Source: Aeromicrobium fastidiosum
GTDB taxonomy: Bacteria > Actinomycetota > Actinomycetes > Propionibacteriales > Nocardioidaceae
Assembly: GCF_017876595.1 (NCBI RefSeq)
Contig: NZ_JAGIOG010000001.1
Coordinates: 3,348,001 to 3,412,000 of the forward strand
Direction of reading: 5' to 3'
Length of the DNA stretch: 64,000 nt
A program made the translations under genes and the position numbers. Shown here piece by piece: positions 54,843 to 63,550 of this stretch. How positions within the stretch are numbered: the stretch's first letter is position 1; each line of letters begins with the position of its first letter. The notes beneath the pieces are model-generated. The model was not told the DNA's origin, did no database searches, and was given only the letters and a program-made list of their open reading frames with translations.

Positions 54843-56576
54843 GTGACCACCGCGCACCCCCGTCCCAGCACCGTCGTCTGCGAGGCGGACGCCGTGCAGC
54901 GCGAGGCCATCTACCGCATCCGGCACGACGTGTACGCCGTCGAGCTCGGCCAGCACCCCGTCAATACGGCAGGGCGACTGACCGATCGGCTCGACGACGT
55001 CAACCGCTATCTCGTGGCCACGCGGGACGGGTCGCTCGCCGCCTTCGTCAGCATCACGCCGCCGAACGTGCTCGGCTACTCGGTCGACAAGTACTTCACG
55101 CGTGCCGAGATGCCCTTCGACGTCGACGACGACACCTACGAGATCCGCCTTCTGACCGTCCTGCCCGGACACCGCGACACCGATCTCGCAGCACTGCTGA
55201 TGGTCGCTGCCTACCGGTGGATCGAGTCCCGCGGCGGACGCACCGTCGTCGCGATCGGCAGGGACGACGTGGTGCCGATGTACGTCCGCGGCGGCATGCG
55301 ACCCACGGGTCTGACCACGACGTCAGGAGCCGTGACCTTCGAGCTGATGCACGCCGACGTGGCCGAGGTGCGGGATGCGTTCGACGCGCTCGAGCCCGTC
55401 GTCGCGGCCATCGAGCAGGCCGTGGAATGGCGGTTGCACGTGCCGCTCCGCAAACCGGCGGCCTGCTTCCACGGCGGCGAGTCGTTCGGGGCGGTCGGGG
55501 TCGGCTTCGACGACCTCTCGCGCCGGCACGACGTCATCAACGCGGACGTGCTGGACGCGTGGTTCGAGCCGGCACCGGCGGTGCTGGCCGAGCTGGAGCG
55601 GCACCTGGCCTGGCTCGTGCGCACCTCTCCGCCGGTCGACTGCGCCGGACTGGTCGCCGCCATCGCGGCCGCACGCGACCTCGACCCTCGCTCGGTGCTG
55701 GTGGGCGCGGGATCGTCCGACCTCATCTTCCGCGCCCTGCCCCGCTGGCTGACACGTGCTTCCCGGGTCGTGTTGCTCGACCCGACCTATGGCGAGTACG
55801 CCCACGTGCTCGAGAAGGTCGTCGGGTGCACCGTCGAGCGTCTGCGGCTCGACCGTGACCGCGACTACCGGCCCGACCTCGCGGCACTGGTCGAGCTGGC
55901 GGCGTCCGGCCCCGACCTCATCGTGCTGGTCAACCCCAACAGTCCCACCGGCCAGCACCTGACGGTCGACGAGATCGGCACCCTGCTCGACGCGGCACCG
56001 CCGTCGACCCGCATCTGGGTCGACGAGACCTACGCGGCCTACGTGGGCCAGAGCGTCGAGGAGCTCATCACCCGCCACGACCAGCTGATCGTGTGCACCT
56101 CGCTGTCGAAGGCATACGCATTGAGCGGCGCACGGGTCGCCTACCTGGCGGCAGCGCCCCACCAGCTCGAGGAGCTGCGGTCGCTGACCCCGCCCTGGGT
56201 CGTCGGGTTGCCGTCGCAGGTCGCGGCCACCCGTGCCCTCGAGTCGCTCGACTACTACCAGGGCTGCTGGGACCGAACGCACGTCCTGCGTGAGGAGCTG
56301 GCGACCGGACTGACCGGGCTCGGATGGGACGTGGTCCCCGGACAAGTCGCCAACTTCCTGCTCGCGCACCTGCCCGCGGCTGGTCCCACAGCCGCCGAGC
56401 TCGTCGCCGCGGCCCAGCGGCACGGGCTGTTCCTGCGCGACGCCGGTGCGATGGGCACCGCGCTCGGCGACCGCGCCGTGCGAGTCGCCGTCAAGGACGC
56501 TGCCACGAACGACAGGATCATGGCCGTGCTCGGTGCCGTGGCCGCACCCCTCAACGCAGTAGCACAGGGTTCCTAA
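54843..56576 (+). CDS. GNAT-like domain fused to a class I/II PLP-dependent aminotransferase
   Basis: A 577-residue fusion. Residues about 10-175 resemble a GNAT or LuxI-like acyltransferase fold (IYRIRHDVYAVELGQ, YEIRLLTVLPGHRDTDLAAL). Residues about 215-570 form a HisC-like aminotransferase: NPNSPTG, IWVDETY and the PLP Lys K423 in CTSLSKAYALSGAR, with the phosphate-binding Arg just after. It would transaminate a small molecule and acylate it or its product. GTG 54843 has AGGA upstream. The substrate and pathway are unknown. Confidence 0.82.
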   Translation: MTTAHPRPSTVVCEADAVQREAIYRIRHDVYAVELGQHPVNTAGRLTDRLDDVNRYLVATRDGSLAAFVSITPPNVLGYSVDKYFTRAEMPFDVDDDTYEIRLLTVLPGHRDTDLAALLMVAAYRWIESRGGRTVVAIGRDDVVPMYVRGGMRPTGLTTTSGAVTFELMHADVAEVRDAFDALEPVVAAIEQAVEWRLHVPLRKPAACFHGGESFGAVGVGFDDLSRRHDVINADVLDAWFEPAPAVLAELERHLAWLVRTSPPVDCAGLVAAIAAARDLDPRSVLVGAGSSDLIFRALPRWLTRASRVVLLDPTYGEYAHVLEKVVGCTVERLRLDRDRDYRPDLAALVELAASGPDLIVLVNPNSPTGQHLTVDEIGTLLDAAPPSTRIWVDETYAAYVGQSVEELITRHDQLIVCTSLSKAYALSGARVAYLAAAPHQLEELRSLTPPWVVGLPSQVAATRALESLDYYQGCWDRTHVLREELATGLTGLGWDVVPGQVANFLLAHLPAAGPTAAELVAAAQRHGLFLRDAGAMGTALGDRAVRVAVKDAATNDRIMAVLGAVAAPLNAVAQGS

Positions 56577-56591
56577 GACTCCACTGAGAGC

Positions 56592-56617
56592 GGAATCCTC
56601 GGGTGTGCTCGCGCGTT
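56592..56617 (+). promoter_or_regulatory. Sigma-R/SigH-type promoter of the sigB-like gene
   Basis: GGAAT (56592-56596), exactly 18 bp, then GTT (56615-56617): a full match to the GGAAT-N18-GTT consensus recognised by Streptomyces sigma-R and mycobacterial SigH, the thiol-oxidative stress sigma factors. It lies in the 74-bp gap before the sigma gene. In M. tuberculosis sigB is transcribed by SigE and SigH, which supports the reading. Confidence 0.75.
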
Positions 56618-56650
56618 GCAGTCAGTACAGACACTGATGGGAGTCGCACC

Positions 56651-57598
56651 GTGAGCACCAGAACCAGCAGCACCACCGCGGAGGGCAAGGACAGCGTCGG
56701 CATGTACCTCGCCGAGATCGCCCGTACTCCCCTGCTCGACGCCGCCCGCGAGGTCGAGCTGAGCAAGACCGTCGAGGCCGGGCTCTACGCCCGTCACCTG
56801 CTCGAGGAGGGCCGCGTCGGCCGCAAGAAGGGTGGAGCGCCCAAGTGGGCCACCGAGGAGGAGCTGACCTGGCTCGCCGAGGAGGGTGACCGCGCGATCC
56901 AGGAGTTCATCCAGGCCAACCTGCGCCTCGTCGTCTCGATCGCCCGCAAGTACGGACGCTCGGCGATGCCGATGCTCGACCTCGTGCAGGAGGGCAACAC
57001 GGGCCTCATCCGCGCCGTCGAGAAGTTCGACTACGCCAAGGGCTTCAAGTTCTCGACCTACGCCACGTGGTGGGTCCGCCAGGCCATCACCCGCGGCATC
57101 GCGCAGCAGGCCCGTGTCGTCCGCCTGCCCGTCCACGTCGTCGAGGAGCTCAACCAGGTCACGGCCGCGCGCCGCAACCTCGAGCGTCAGCTCGGCTACG
57201 ACCCCGAGCCCGCCGAGATCGCCCTCGAGCTCGGCATGGACGTCGACCGGGTCATCGACCTGATGTCGTGGGGACGCGACCACGTCAGCCTCGACTCCCC
57301 CGTCGACGACGACGGCGACACCTCGCTCGGCGACCTGATCGCGCGCGAGACCGCGCCGGGCCCCGACTTCGCGGTGCTCGACGACGAGTCGCGTCACCTC
57401 GTGGCCAGCCTCGTCGACAACCTGGGCGAGCGCGAGGCCGACATCGTCCGCGCCCGCTACGGCCTGCTCGACGGACGACAGCAGAAGCTCGCCGACATCG
57501 GCAAGCGGCACGGCATCTCGGCCGAGCGCGTGCGCCAGCTCGAGCGCGAGGCCCTCGCGACGCTGCGCCGGATCGCGGATCCCGACCTGGCCGCGTAG
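56651..57598 (+). CDS. sigB: Group 2 sigma factor (SigB-like)
   Basis: A 315-residue sigma-70 family member lacking the long region 1.1 of the principal factor. It has SVGMYLAEIARTPLL (1.2), [18 protein letters not shown] and STYATWWVRQAITRGIAQQA (2), PVHVVEELNQVTAARRNL (3) and ISAERVRQLEREALATLR (4). GTG 56651 has GGGAG at 7 bp. Its position about 9 kb from the principal sigma gene mirrors sigA-sigB in mycobacteria. It probably drives general stress and stationary-phase genes under the upstream SigH-type promoter. Confidence 0.93.
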   Translation: MSTRTSSTTAEGKDSVGMYLAEIARTPLLDAAREVELSKTVEAGLYARHLLEEGRVGRKKGGAPKWATEEELTWLAEEGDRAIQEFIQANLRLVVSIARKYGRSAMPMLDLVQEGNTGLIRAVEKFDYAKGFKFSTYATWWVRQAITRGIAQQARVVRLPVHVVEELNQVTAARRNLERQLGYDPEPAEIALELGMDVDRVIDLMSWGRDHVSLDSPVDDDGDTSLGDLIARETAPGPDFAVLDDESRHLVASLVDNLGEREADIVRARYGLLDGRQQKLADIGKRHGISAERVRQLEREALATLRRIADPDLAA

Positions 57599-57599
57599 G

Positions 57600-58220
57600 T
57601 CAGACGGTGCCCGGCTCCGGCCGGGCCGCCGCCCTGGACACGAGCTCGTCCCACGTACCCCCGACGATGTGGACGAGCTCGTCCTGAGGACCGGTGTTGT
57701 CGATCACCAGATCGGCGGCACCGGTCCTCTGCTCTCTCGACGCCTGTGCGGCGATGCGGGCACGCGCCTCGTCCTCGCTCATGCCGCGATGGGTCGTCAG
57801 CCGCTGGACCTGCACCTCGACCGGCACGTCGACGACCACCACGACGTCGCACCGCGCGGCGGCACCCATCTCGACCAGGAGCGGGTTGTCGTGCACGACC
57901 ACGGCGTCCGGCCCTGCCTCGGCCTCGCGCCGCTCGCCCAGCTCGCGGATCGCGGGATGGGTGATGCCGTTCAGGTCGGCGAGCGCCGCGGCGTCGCCGA
58001 AGACGATCGCCCCGAGGGCAGGACGGTCGAGCGTCCCGTCAGCCGTGATGACGTCGGCACCGAACCGAGAGGCGATCTCGTCGAGCGCCGGGCTGCCCGG
58101 TGCCACGACGTCGCGCGCGAGCAGGTCGTAGTCGATCACGACGGCACCGTGGCCCGCGAGCAGCGCACTGACGGTGCTCTTGCCCGACCCGATGCCACCG
58201 GTGAGGCCGACCCTCAACAT
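57600..58220 (-). CDS. coaE: Dephospho-CoA kinase
   Basis: A 206-residue enzyme phosphorylating dephospho-CoA, the last step of CoA synthesis. The P-loop GGIGSGKST is at 8-16, YDLLARDVVAPGSPAL is the conserved substrate region, and THPAIRE, HDNPLLVEMG and the lid region RGMSEDEARARIAAQ follow. It lacks the C-terminal GrpB-like (UPF0157) domain present in mycobacterial CoaE. ATG 58220 has AGGTGA upstream. Its stop lies 2 bp from the converging sigB stop. Confidence 0.94.
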   Translation of the reverse strand: MLRVGLTGGIGSGKSTVSALLAGHGAVVIDYDLLARDVVAPGSPALDEIASRFGADVITADGTLDRPALGAIVFGDAAALADLNGITHPAIRELGERREAEAGPDAVVVHDNPLLVEMGAAARCDVVVVVDVPVEVQVQRLTTHRGMSEDEARARIAAQASREQRTGAADLVIDNTGPQDELVHIVGGTWDELVSRAAARPEPGTV

Positions 58221-58228
58221 CCGGTCAC

Positions 58229-59083
58229 CTAGCGGGTGGCGGAGTTGCCGTAGGTCGTGACGTGCACGTGGTCCATGTGGTTGGCCGTGGCACCGCCGCG
58301 GTCGCTCATGCCACGCCACGAGTTGGACGTCGCCGGACGCCAGATGCGCTGGCGCCAGATGAGGTACTCGACGCCGAGCTCGGCACGGTGCTCCTGCAGG
58401 TAGGCGGCCACCTCGTTGCCGAGATCGCTGGAGATCATGATGTCGATCGCGTGGCCCGTGGCGTGCTCACCGCGTCCCGCGATGCCGCCGTAACTGACGA
58501 TCGACGGGAACTTCGCGCAGATCGCGCGGTGCACCTTGATGGTGTCGGGCTGCAGCCCCTTCTCCATGCCCGAGCCCGTGGCGCACGGCGCGGTGCCCAG
58601 CGGCTCCTCGGCGGAGATGCTCGCGGCCTCGACCCAACGGGGCAGGTCGTTGTGCATGATCTGCGCCCACTTGCCGTTGGTCTCGCCCGTGATGTCGACG
58701 GACTCGCCGTAGGGGACGGTCGCCAGCACCGGTGAGCCCGACTTGGCGTCGGCGTGCACCTGGATGTCGGTGGTCGCGTAGCGCAGACCCTCGATCTTCT
58801 CCTCGACGGCGGCGACGTTGGGGACGGGAGGCCGCTCGGCGCTGCGGCTGACTGCCGCCGGTGCCTGGCCGCGGCTGGCGGAGGCGGCGAAGAGGTCCTT
58901 CTGCTGGGACGCGCCCGCTGCCGCTGCCTTGATCGGGTGGCTGTCGTGGAAGACAGCCGCTCCGGCAGCGCCCGCGACGGTCAGCATGCCGACGGTCGGA
59001 AGAACGGCCCACGTGGAGACGGTGCGGCGCTTACGACGGATGGTGCGTGGTGCAGCGTGCTTGCTGTGGCGTTGGTCTGCCAC
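58229..59083 (-). CDS. Exported SH3 / M15-like metallopeptidase-fold protein
   Basis: A 284-residue protein. A basic start and one N-terminal membrane helix (TWAVLPTVGMLTVAGAAGAA) act as an export signal or anchor. A bacterial SH3 domain covers about 95-160 (GSPVLATVPYGESVDITG). The C-terminal domain (about 175-280) has EHATGHAIDIM and NHMDHVHV, resembling the HxxGxAxD and HxH zinc motifs of M15/LAS peptidases. Proteins of this ARB-07466-like type are probably murein hydrolases or wall-binding proteins. It is 8 bp from coaE. Confidence 0.82.
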   Translation of the reverse strand: MADQRHSKHAAPRTIRRKRRTVSTWAVLPTVGMLTVAGAAGAAVFHDSHPIKAAAAGASQQKDLFAASASRGQAPAAVSRSAERPPVPNVAAVEEKIEGLRYATTDIQVHADAKSGSPVLATVPYGESVDITGETNGKWAQIMHNDLPRWVEAASISAEEPLGTAPCATGSGMEKGLQPDTIKVHRAICAKFPSIVSYGGIAGRGEHATGHAIDIMISSDLGNEVAAYLQEHRAELGVEYLIWRQRIWRPATSNSWRGMSDRGGATANHMDHVHVTTYGNSATR

Positions 59084-59217
59084 GAAGTACCACCTAGTGC
59101 ATCGACGACAATCGGCTCAGCGTCCGAGTCAACCATACTGAGACGAATCGTTCACCCCGAATGCCGTCCCCGCCGCGGGACGATGTGACCCATCTCCCAC
59201 CATCGCGAGGATCCAGC

Positions 59218-60531
59218 GTGCCCGACGTCCTGACAGCAGCCCGCAGCGAGCAGCAGCAGCGACGCGTCGCCGGCACCCTGACGGCTCACGGACTCGTCGC
59301 CGGCGACCGGCTCGTCCTCGCCGTGCCCGGCAGCCCCACCTACGTCAGCGTCGTGCTCGGTGCCCTGCGCAGCGGCATCGTCCCGGTGCCGCTCGACCCC
59401 CGGCTGACGGCCCACGAGCGCGACGCGATCATCGCCGACGTCGCGCCCAGCCTCGTCGTCGACGACGATGCGGACCTGGAGTCGTTGCTGAGCGGCCCGG
59501 ACGCCGTGCTGTCGCCGCACCCTCGCTGCCGCCCCATGCACTTCACGTCGGGTACGACGGGTCGCCCCAAGGGCGTCTGGTCGGGGATGCTGTCCCCGGA
59601 GCACGCCGCGGCGCTCGTCGCCGAGGAGCGCGACCTGTGGGGCTTCGCGTCCGACGACCTCGACCTGGTCGTGTCGCCGATCTACCACTCCGCTCCCCTG
59701 CGGTTCGCGATGGGCACGATCCTGGCCGGCGGATCCGTCGCGGTGCTCCCGCGGTTCGAGCCGGACGCCTTCCTGTCCGCGGTCGCCGATCTTCGTCCCA
59801 CCTCGATGTTCTGCGTGCCGGCGCACCTGCAGCGGCTGTTCGCGCACCTCGACGAGCGCGGGCTGACCCCTGACGTGTCGTCGTTCCGGCTGGTCGCGCA
59901 CGCCGGCGCGCCATGCCCCGAACCCGTGCGGCTCCGTGCCCATGCCCTGTTCGGGACCGACGTCGTCTGGGAGTTCTACGGGTCGACCGAGGGGCAGTTC
60001 ACCGCCTGCTCGGCGCCTGAGTGGGCCGAGCGTCCGGGCACCCTCGGACTGGCTCGTCCCGGACGAGTCGTGACGACGGACGACGAGGGACAGCTGTGGT
60101 GCTCGGTGCCCGCCTGGGCACGGTTCACGTACTGGAACGCACCAGAGAAGACCGCGCAGACCTGGCGCACCACGCCCGACGGCCCTGCGTTCACCGTCGG
60201 AGACCTCGGCCGGGTCGACGACGACGGCTACGTCTTCCTCGACTCGCGCCGCGAGGACCTCATCATCACCGGCGGCGTCAACGTCTACCCCGCGGAGGTC
60301 GAGGCGGCACTGCAGACCGTCGACGGCGTCGACGACGTGGCGGTCTACGGACGCGACGACGAGAGGTGGGGGCAGCGGGTGTGCGCGGCGTACGTCGGGG
60401 ACGTCGACGAGGCGGTGCTGCGCGCTGTCGCCGAGGAGCGCCTCGCGCCCCCGAAGCGTCCCAAGACGTACGTCCGGCACGCGGAGCTGCCTCGCACCGC
60501 GACCGGCAAGGTCAGGCGCACACAGCTCTGA
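59218..60531 (+). CDS. AMP-binding (acyl-CoA synthetase family) protein
   Basis: A 437-residue ANL-superfamily enzyme, somewhat short. It has MHFTSGTTGRPKGVW (P-loop), EFYGSTEGQ, GDLGRVDDDGYVFLDSRRED (A5/A8) and a C-terminal Lys in PRTATGKVRRTQL. It would adenylate a carboxylate and transfer it to CoA; the substrate is unknown. GTG 59218 is favoured by GAGGA upstream over the ATG at 59161. It ends before a strong terminator. Confidence 0.88.
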   Translation: MPDVLTAARSEQQQRRVAGTLTAHGLVAGDRLVLAVPGSPTYVSVVLGALRSGIVPVPLDPRLTAHERDAIIADVAPSLVVDDDADLESLLSGPDAVLSPHPRCRPMHFTSGTTGRPKGVWSGMLSPEHAAALVAEERDLWGFASDDLDLVVSPIYHSAPLRFAMGTILAGGSVAVLPRFEPDAFLSAVADLRPTSMFCVPAHLQRLFAHLDERGLTPDVSSFRLVAHAGAPCPEPVRLRAHALFGTDVVWEFYGSTEGQFTACSAPEWAERPGTLGLARPGRVVTTDDEGQLWCSVPAWARFTYWNAPEKTAQTWRTTPDGPAFTVGDLGRVDDDGYVFLDSRREDLIITGGVNVYPAEVEAALQTVDGVDDVAVYGRDDERWGQRVCAAYVGDVDEAVLRAVAEERLAPPKRPKTYVRHAELPRTATGKVRRTQL

Positions 60532-60554
60532 CCGGTGGCGGTGCCTGCAGACGA

Positions 60555-60588
60555 CAGCACCCCCGGTCCGCGAGGACCGGGGGTGCTG
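60555..60588. terminator. Bidirectional intrinsic terminator between the synthetase and rpsA
   Basis: Perfect 15-bp arms CAGCACCCCCGGTCC and GGACCGGGGGTGCTG with a 4-nt GCGA loop separate the two convergent genes. There is no long U-run, but the stem is very stable. Confidence 0.85.
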
Positions 60589-60604
60589 AGGTGGAGCGGG
60601 AGAC

Positions 60605-62068
60605 TTACGCCTCGCCGCCCGTGAGCTTCTCGCGCAGAGCCTGCAGCGCCTCGTCGGAGGCCAGCGAGCCCTCCTGGACGGGAGCGTCGGCACCGGCGGA
60701 CGAGTCCGACGAGTAGTTGGACGCCTCGGCAGCCTCGATGCCAGCCTTCTCGGCCTCTTCGATCTGCTTCTTGTGGGCTTCCCAGCGCTCGTGAGCCTCG
60801 GCGTACTGCTTCTCCCACGTGGCGCGGGCCTCGTCGAAGCCCTCCTGCCACTCGCCGGTCTCGGGGTCGAAACCTTCGGGGTAGATGTAGTTGCCCTGCT
60901 CGTCGTACGAGGAGGTCATGCCGTACAGCGTCGGGTCGAAGTCGTCGCTGACGGCGGCCTCGGTCTCGTTGGCCTGCTTGAGCGACAGCGAGATGCGACG
61001 ACGCTCGAGGTCGATGTCGATGATCTTGACCATGACCGAGTCGCCGATCTGGACGACCTGCTCGGGGATCTCGACGTGACGCTCGGCGAGCTCGGAGATG
61101 TGCACCAGGCCCTCGATGCCCTCCTCGACGCGGACGAACGCACCGAAGGGGACCAGCTTGGTCGCCTTGCCGGGCACGATCTGCCCGATCTGGTGCGTAC
61201 GGGCGAAGTGCTGCCAGGGGTCTTCCTGCGTGGCCTTGAGCGACAGCGAGACGCGCTCGCGGTCCATGTCGACGTCGAGCACCTCGACGGTGACCTCGTC
61301 GCCGACCTGGACGACCTCGTTCGGGTGGTCGATGTGCTTCCAGGACAGCTCGGAGACGTGGACGAGTCCGTCGACGCCGCCGAGGTCGACGAACGCACCG
61401 AAGTTGACGATCGACGAGATGACGCCCTTGCGCACCTGCCCCTTCTGGAGCTCGGTGAGGAAGTTCTGGCGGACGGCGGACTGCGTCTGCTCGAGCCAGG
61501 CACGGCGCGACAGGACCACGTTGTTGCGGTTCTTGTCGAGCTCGATGATCTTGGCCTCGATCTTCTGACCGATGTACGGGTCGAGGTCGCGCACGCGGCG
61601 CATCTCGACCAGCGACGCGGGCAGGAAGCCGCGCAGACCGATGTCCATGATCAGGCCGCCCTTGACGACCTCGATGACGGTGCCCTCGACGACGCCGTCC
61701 TCGGCCTTGATCTTCTCGATGTCGCCCCACGCGCGCTCGTACTGCGCACGCTTCTTGGACAGGATCAGACGGCCTTCCTTGTCCTCCTTCTGGAGGACGA
61801 GGGCTTCGACGCTGTCGCCGACGGAAACGACCTCGTTGGGGTCGACGTCGTGCTTGATGGACAGCTCGCGCGAGGGGATGACGCCTTCGGTCTTGTAACC
61901 GATGTCGAGGAGGACCTCGTCGCGGTCGACCTTGACGATGATGCCCTCGACGATGTCGCCGTCGTTGAAGTACTTGATGGTGAGGTCGATCGCGGCGAGG
62001 AAGTCTGCCTCAGAGCCGATGTCGTTGACCGCTACCTGGGGTGCCACGTGGGCGATGCTGCTAGTCAT
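60605..62068 (-). CDS. rpsA: 30S ribosomal protein S1
   Basis: A 487-residue S1 with four S1 RNA-binding domains starting near GDIVEGIIVKVDRDEVLLDI, GVVEGTVIEVVKGGLIMDIG, GQVRKGVISSIVNFGAFVDL and GQIVPGKATKLVPFGAFVRV. An acidic, Glu/Ala-rich tail of about 115 residues follows. It recruits mRNA to the 30S subunit and may take part in trans-translation. ATG 62068 is the only sensible start, with GGAG about 12 bp upstream. The leader and promoter are listed separately. Confidence 0.96.
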   Translation of the reverse strand: MTSSIAHVAPQVAVNDIGSEADFLAAIDLTIKYFNDGDIVEGIIVKVDRDEVLLDIGYKTEGVIPSRELSIKHDVDPNEVVSVGDSVEALVLQKEDKEGRLILSKKRAQYERAWGDIEKIKAEDGVVEGTVIEVVKGGLIMDIGLRGFLPASLVEMRRVRDLDPYIGQKIEAKIIELDKNRNNVVLSRRAWLEQTQSAVRQNFLTELQKGQVRKGVISSIVNFGAFVDLGGVDGLVHVSELSWKHIDHPNEVVQVGDEVTVEVLDVDMDRERVSLSLKATQEDPWQHFARTHQIGQIVPGKATKLVPFGAFVRVEEGIEGLVHISELAERHVEIPEQVVQIGDSVMVKIIDIDLERRRISLSLKQANETEAAVSDDFDPTLYGMTSSYDEQGNYIYPEGFDPETGEWQEGFDEARATWEKQYAEAHERWEAHKKQIEEAEKAGIEAAEASNYSSDSSAGADAPVQEGSLASDEALQALREKLTGGEA

Positions 62069-62135
62069 AAAGGAGTTGCTCCGATGGATGGGTGGAATTG
62101 TCGGGCACGCATGAAAGCCCTTTTATCGTGAGGAC

Positions 62136-62214
62136 GCCGGCGATATCCGCCGGCCGGGCACGAGTACGAGCCTGCTCTGTCCGAGGTGCATACAGGCGTT
62201 CTGCGCAGAATCAA
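62136..62214 (-). promoter_or_regulatory. rpsA promoter and leader hairpin
   Basis: On the minus strand TTGATT (62209-62214) and TATGCA (62187-62192) with a 16-bp spacer form a good promoter, giving a leader of roughly 110 nt. The leader contains a perfect stem GCCGGCG/CGCCGGC (62136-62142 and 62148-62154) with a 5-nt loop. Leader structures upstream of rpsA can mediate S1 autoregulation; that is not shown here. Confidence 0.6.
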
Positions 62215-62269
62215 GCGTACGCGACAGGTCCGTCAGCGAGACAGGTGGGTCGCACAGGCCGCGCGGGCG

Positions 62270-63520
62270 TCAGGACAGAGGAGACAGGAAGGCTGCGAGG
62301 GCCCGCGCGTACGGATCGACGTCGGCCGCGCCCATCGTCTCGCGCGCGGAGTGCATCGCCAGCTGGGGCGCTCCGACGTCGACGGTCAGCATGCCGGTCC
62401 GAGCGGCGCTGAGCGGCCCGATCGTCGAGCCGCATGGCAGGTCGGCGCGGTGCTCGTAGCGCTGGAGCGGGACACCGGCCTGCTCACACGCGCGGACGAA
62501 ATGGGCCGTGCCCGGGGCGTCGCTGGCGTACCGGAGGTTGGGGTGCAGCTTGAGCACGGGTCCCCCGCCGATCGCGATGTGGTGCAGCGGCTCGTGACGC
62601 TCTGCGTGGTTGGGGTGGGTCGCGTGCGCCATGTCGCCCGACGCGCACACCGAGGCCGCGACGGCGCGGTGGTAGTCGTCGCGCGTGCCCCCGGCGGCGA
62701 TGACGATGCGCTCGAGCACCGTGGCGAGCAGATCGGACTGCGCGCCCCGCTCGGACGTGCTGCCCACCTCCTCGTGGTCGAACAGCGCCAGGACGGGGCG
62801 GATGCCAGGGGTCGGTGTGGCGGCGAGCAGGGCGCGTGTGCCGGCGAAGCACGTGACCTGGTTGTCGAGGCGCGGCGCGCTGACCAGCTCGGCATCGACG
62901 CCGATGAGACGACTCGGCTGGGCGTCGTGCGTCATGAGCTCGAAGCCCAGGACGTCGGCGGCGTCGACGCCGGCACGCTCGGCCACGACGTCGAGGAACG
63001 TGCCCCGCGACGTCGACCAGAGCCCGTTGAGATGGCGCTGCGGGTCGACCTCCAGCGGCTTGCGGTCGGACAGGTGGATCGCGAGCTGCGGCACCCGGAT
63101 CACCGGCTCGGCGACGTGCACCAGCACCTCGCGGCCGTCGCGCAGCGCCAGGCGTCCGGCGATGCCGAGGTCGCGATCGAGCCAGGAGTGCAGCCACGCT
63201 CCCCCGTAGGGCTCCAGCGCGACGACGCCGAGACCCTCCGGCGACAGGTCGTGGTGCTGCTTGAGCCGCAGGTTGGGGCTGTCGGTGTGCCCGCCCACGA
63301 CCCGGAACGCGTCGTGCGGAGCCGTGCTGGACTCCGACGACCACGCCACGAGGGACCCGCCACGCACGACGTAGAAGCGTCCCGGCTCGGACGGCCACGC
63401 GTCCTGCTCGGCCACGCGGCGGAACCCGACCGAGTCGAGCTCGGCCGCGACCGTCTCGCAGACGTGGAACGGGGTCGGTGACCGGTCGATGAACGCGCAG
63501 AGGTCGGCGGCTGAGGACAT
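62270..63520 (-). CDS. M18-family aspartyl aminopeptidase
   Basis: A 416-residue zinc aminopeptidase. GGHTDSPNL (H78), the APRLDNQ Asp, [14 protein letters not shown] and the C-terminal MHSARETMG histidine reproduce the dinuclear zinc site of M18 enzymes, which remove N-terminal acidic residues. ATG 63520 is chosen because TAGGGT lies 7 bp upstream, the leaderless pattern; a start at 63529 is unlikely. It is cytosolic. Confidence 0.92.
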   Translation of the reverse strand: MSSAADLCAFIDRSPTPFHVCETVAAELDSVGFRRVAEQDAWPSEPGRFYVVRGGSLVAWSSESSTAPHDAFRVVGGHTDSPNLRLKQHHDLSPEGLGVVALEPYGGAWLHSWLDRDLGIAGRLALRDGREVLVHVAEPVIRVPQLAIHLSDRKPLEVDPQRHLNGLWSTSRGTFLDVVAERAGVDAADVLGFELMTHDAQPSRLIGVDAELVSAPRLDNQVTCFAGTRALLAATPTPGIRPVLALFDHEEVGSTSERGAQSDLLATVLERIVIAAGGTRDDYHRAVAASVCASGDMAHATHPNHAERHEPLHHIAIGGGPVLKLHPNLRYASDAPGTAHFVRACEQAGVPLQRYEHRADLPCGSTIGPLSAARTGMLTVDVGAPQLAMHSARETMGAADVDPYARALAAFLSPLS

Positions 63521-63550
63521 GCCCGACACCCTACGAGACGGGCACCCGCG

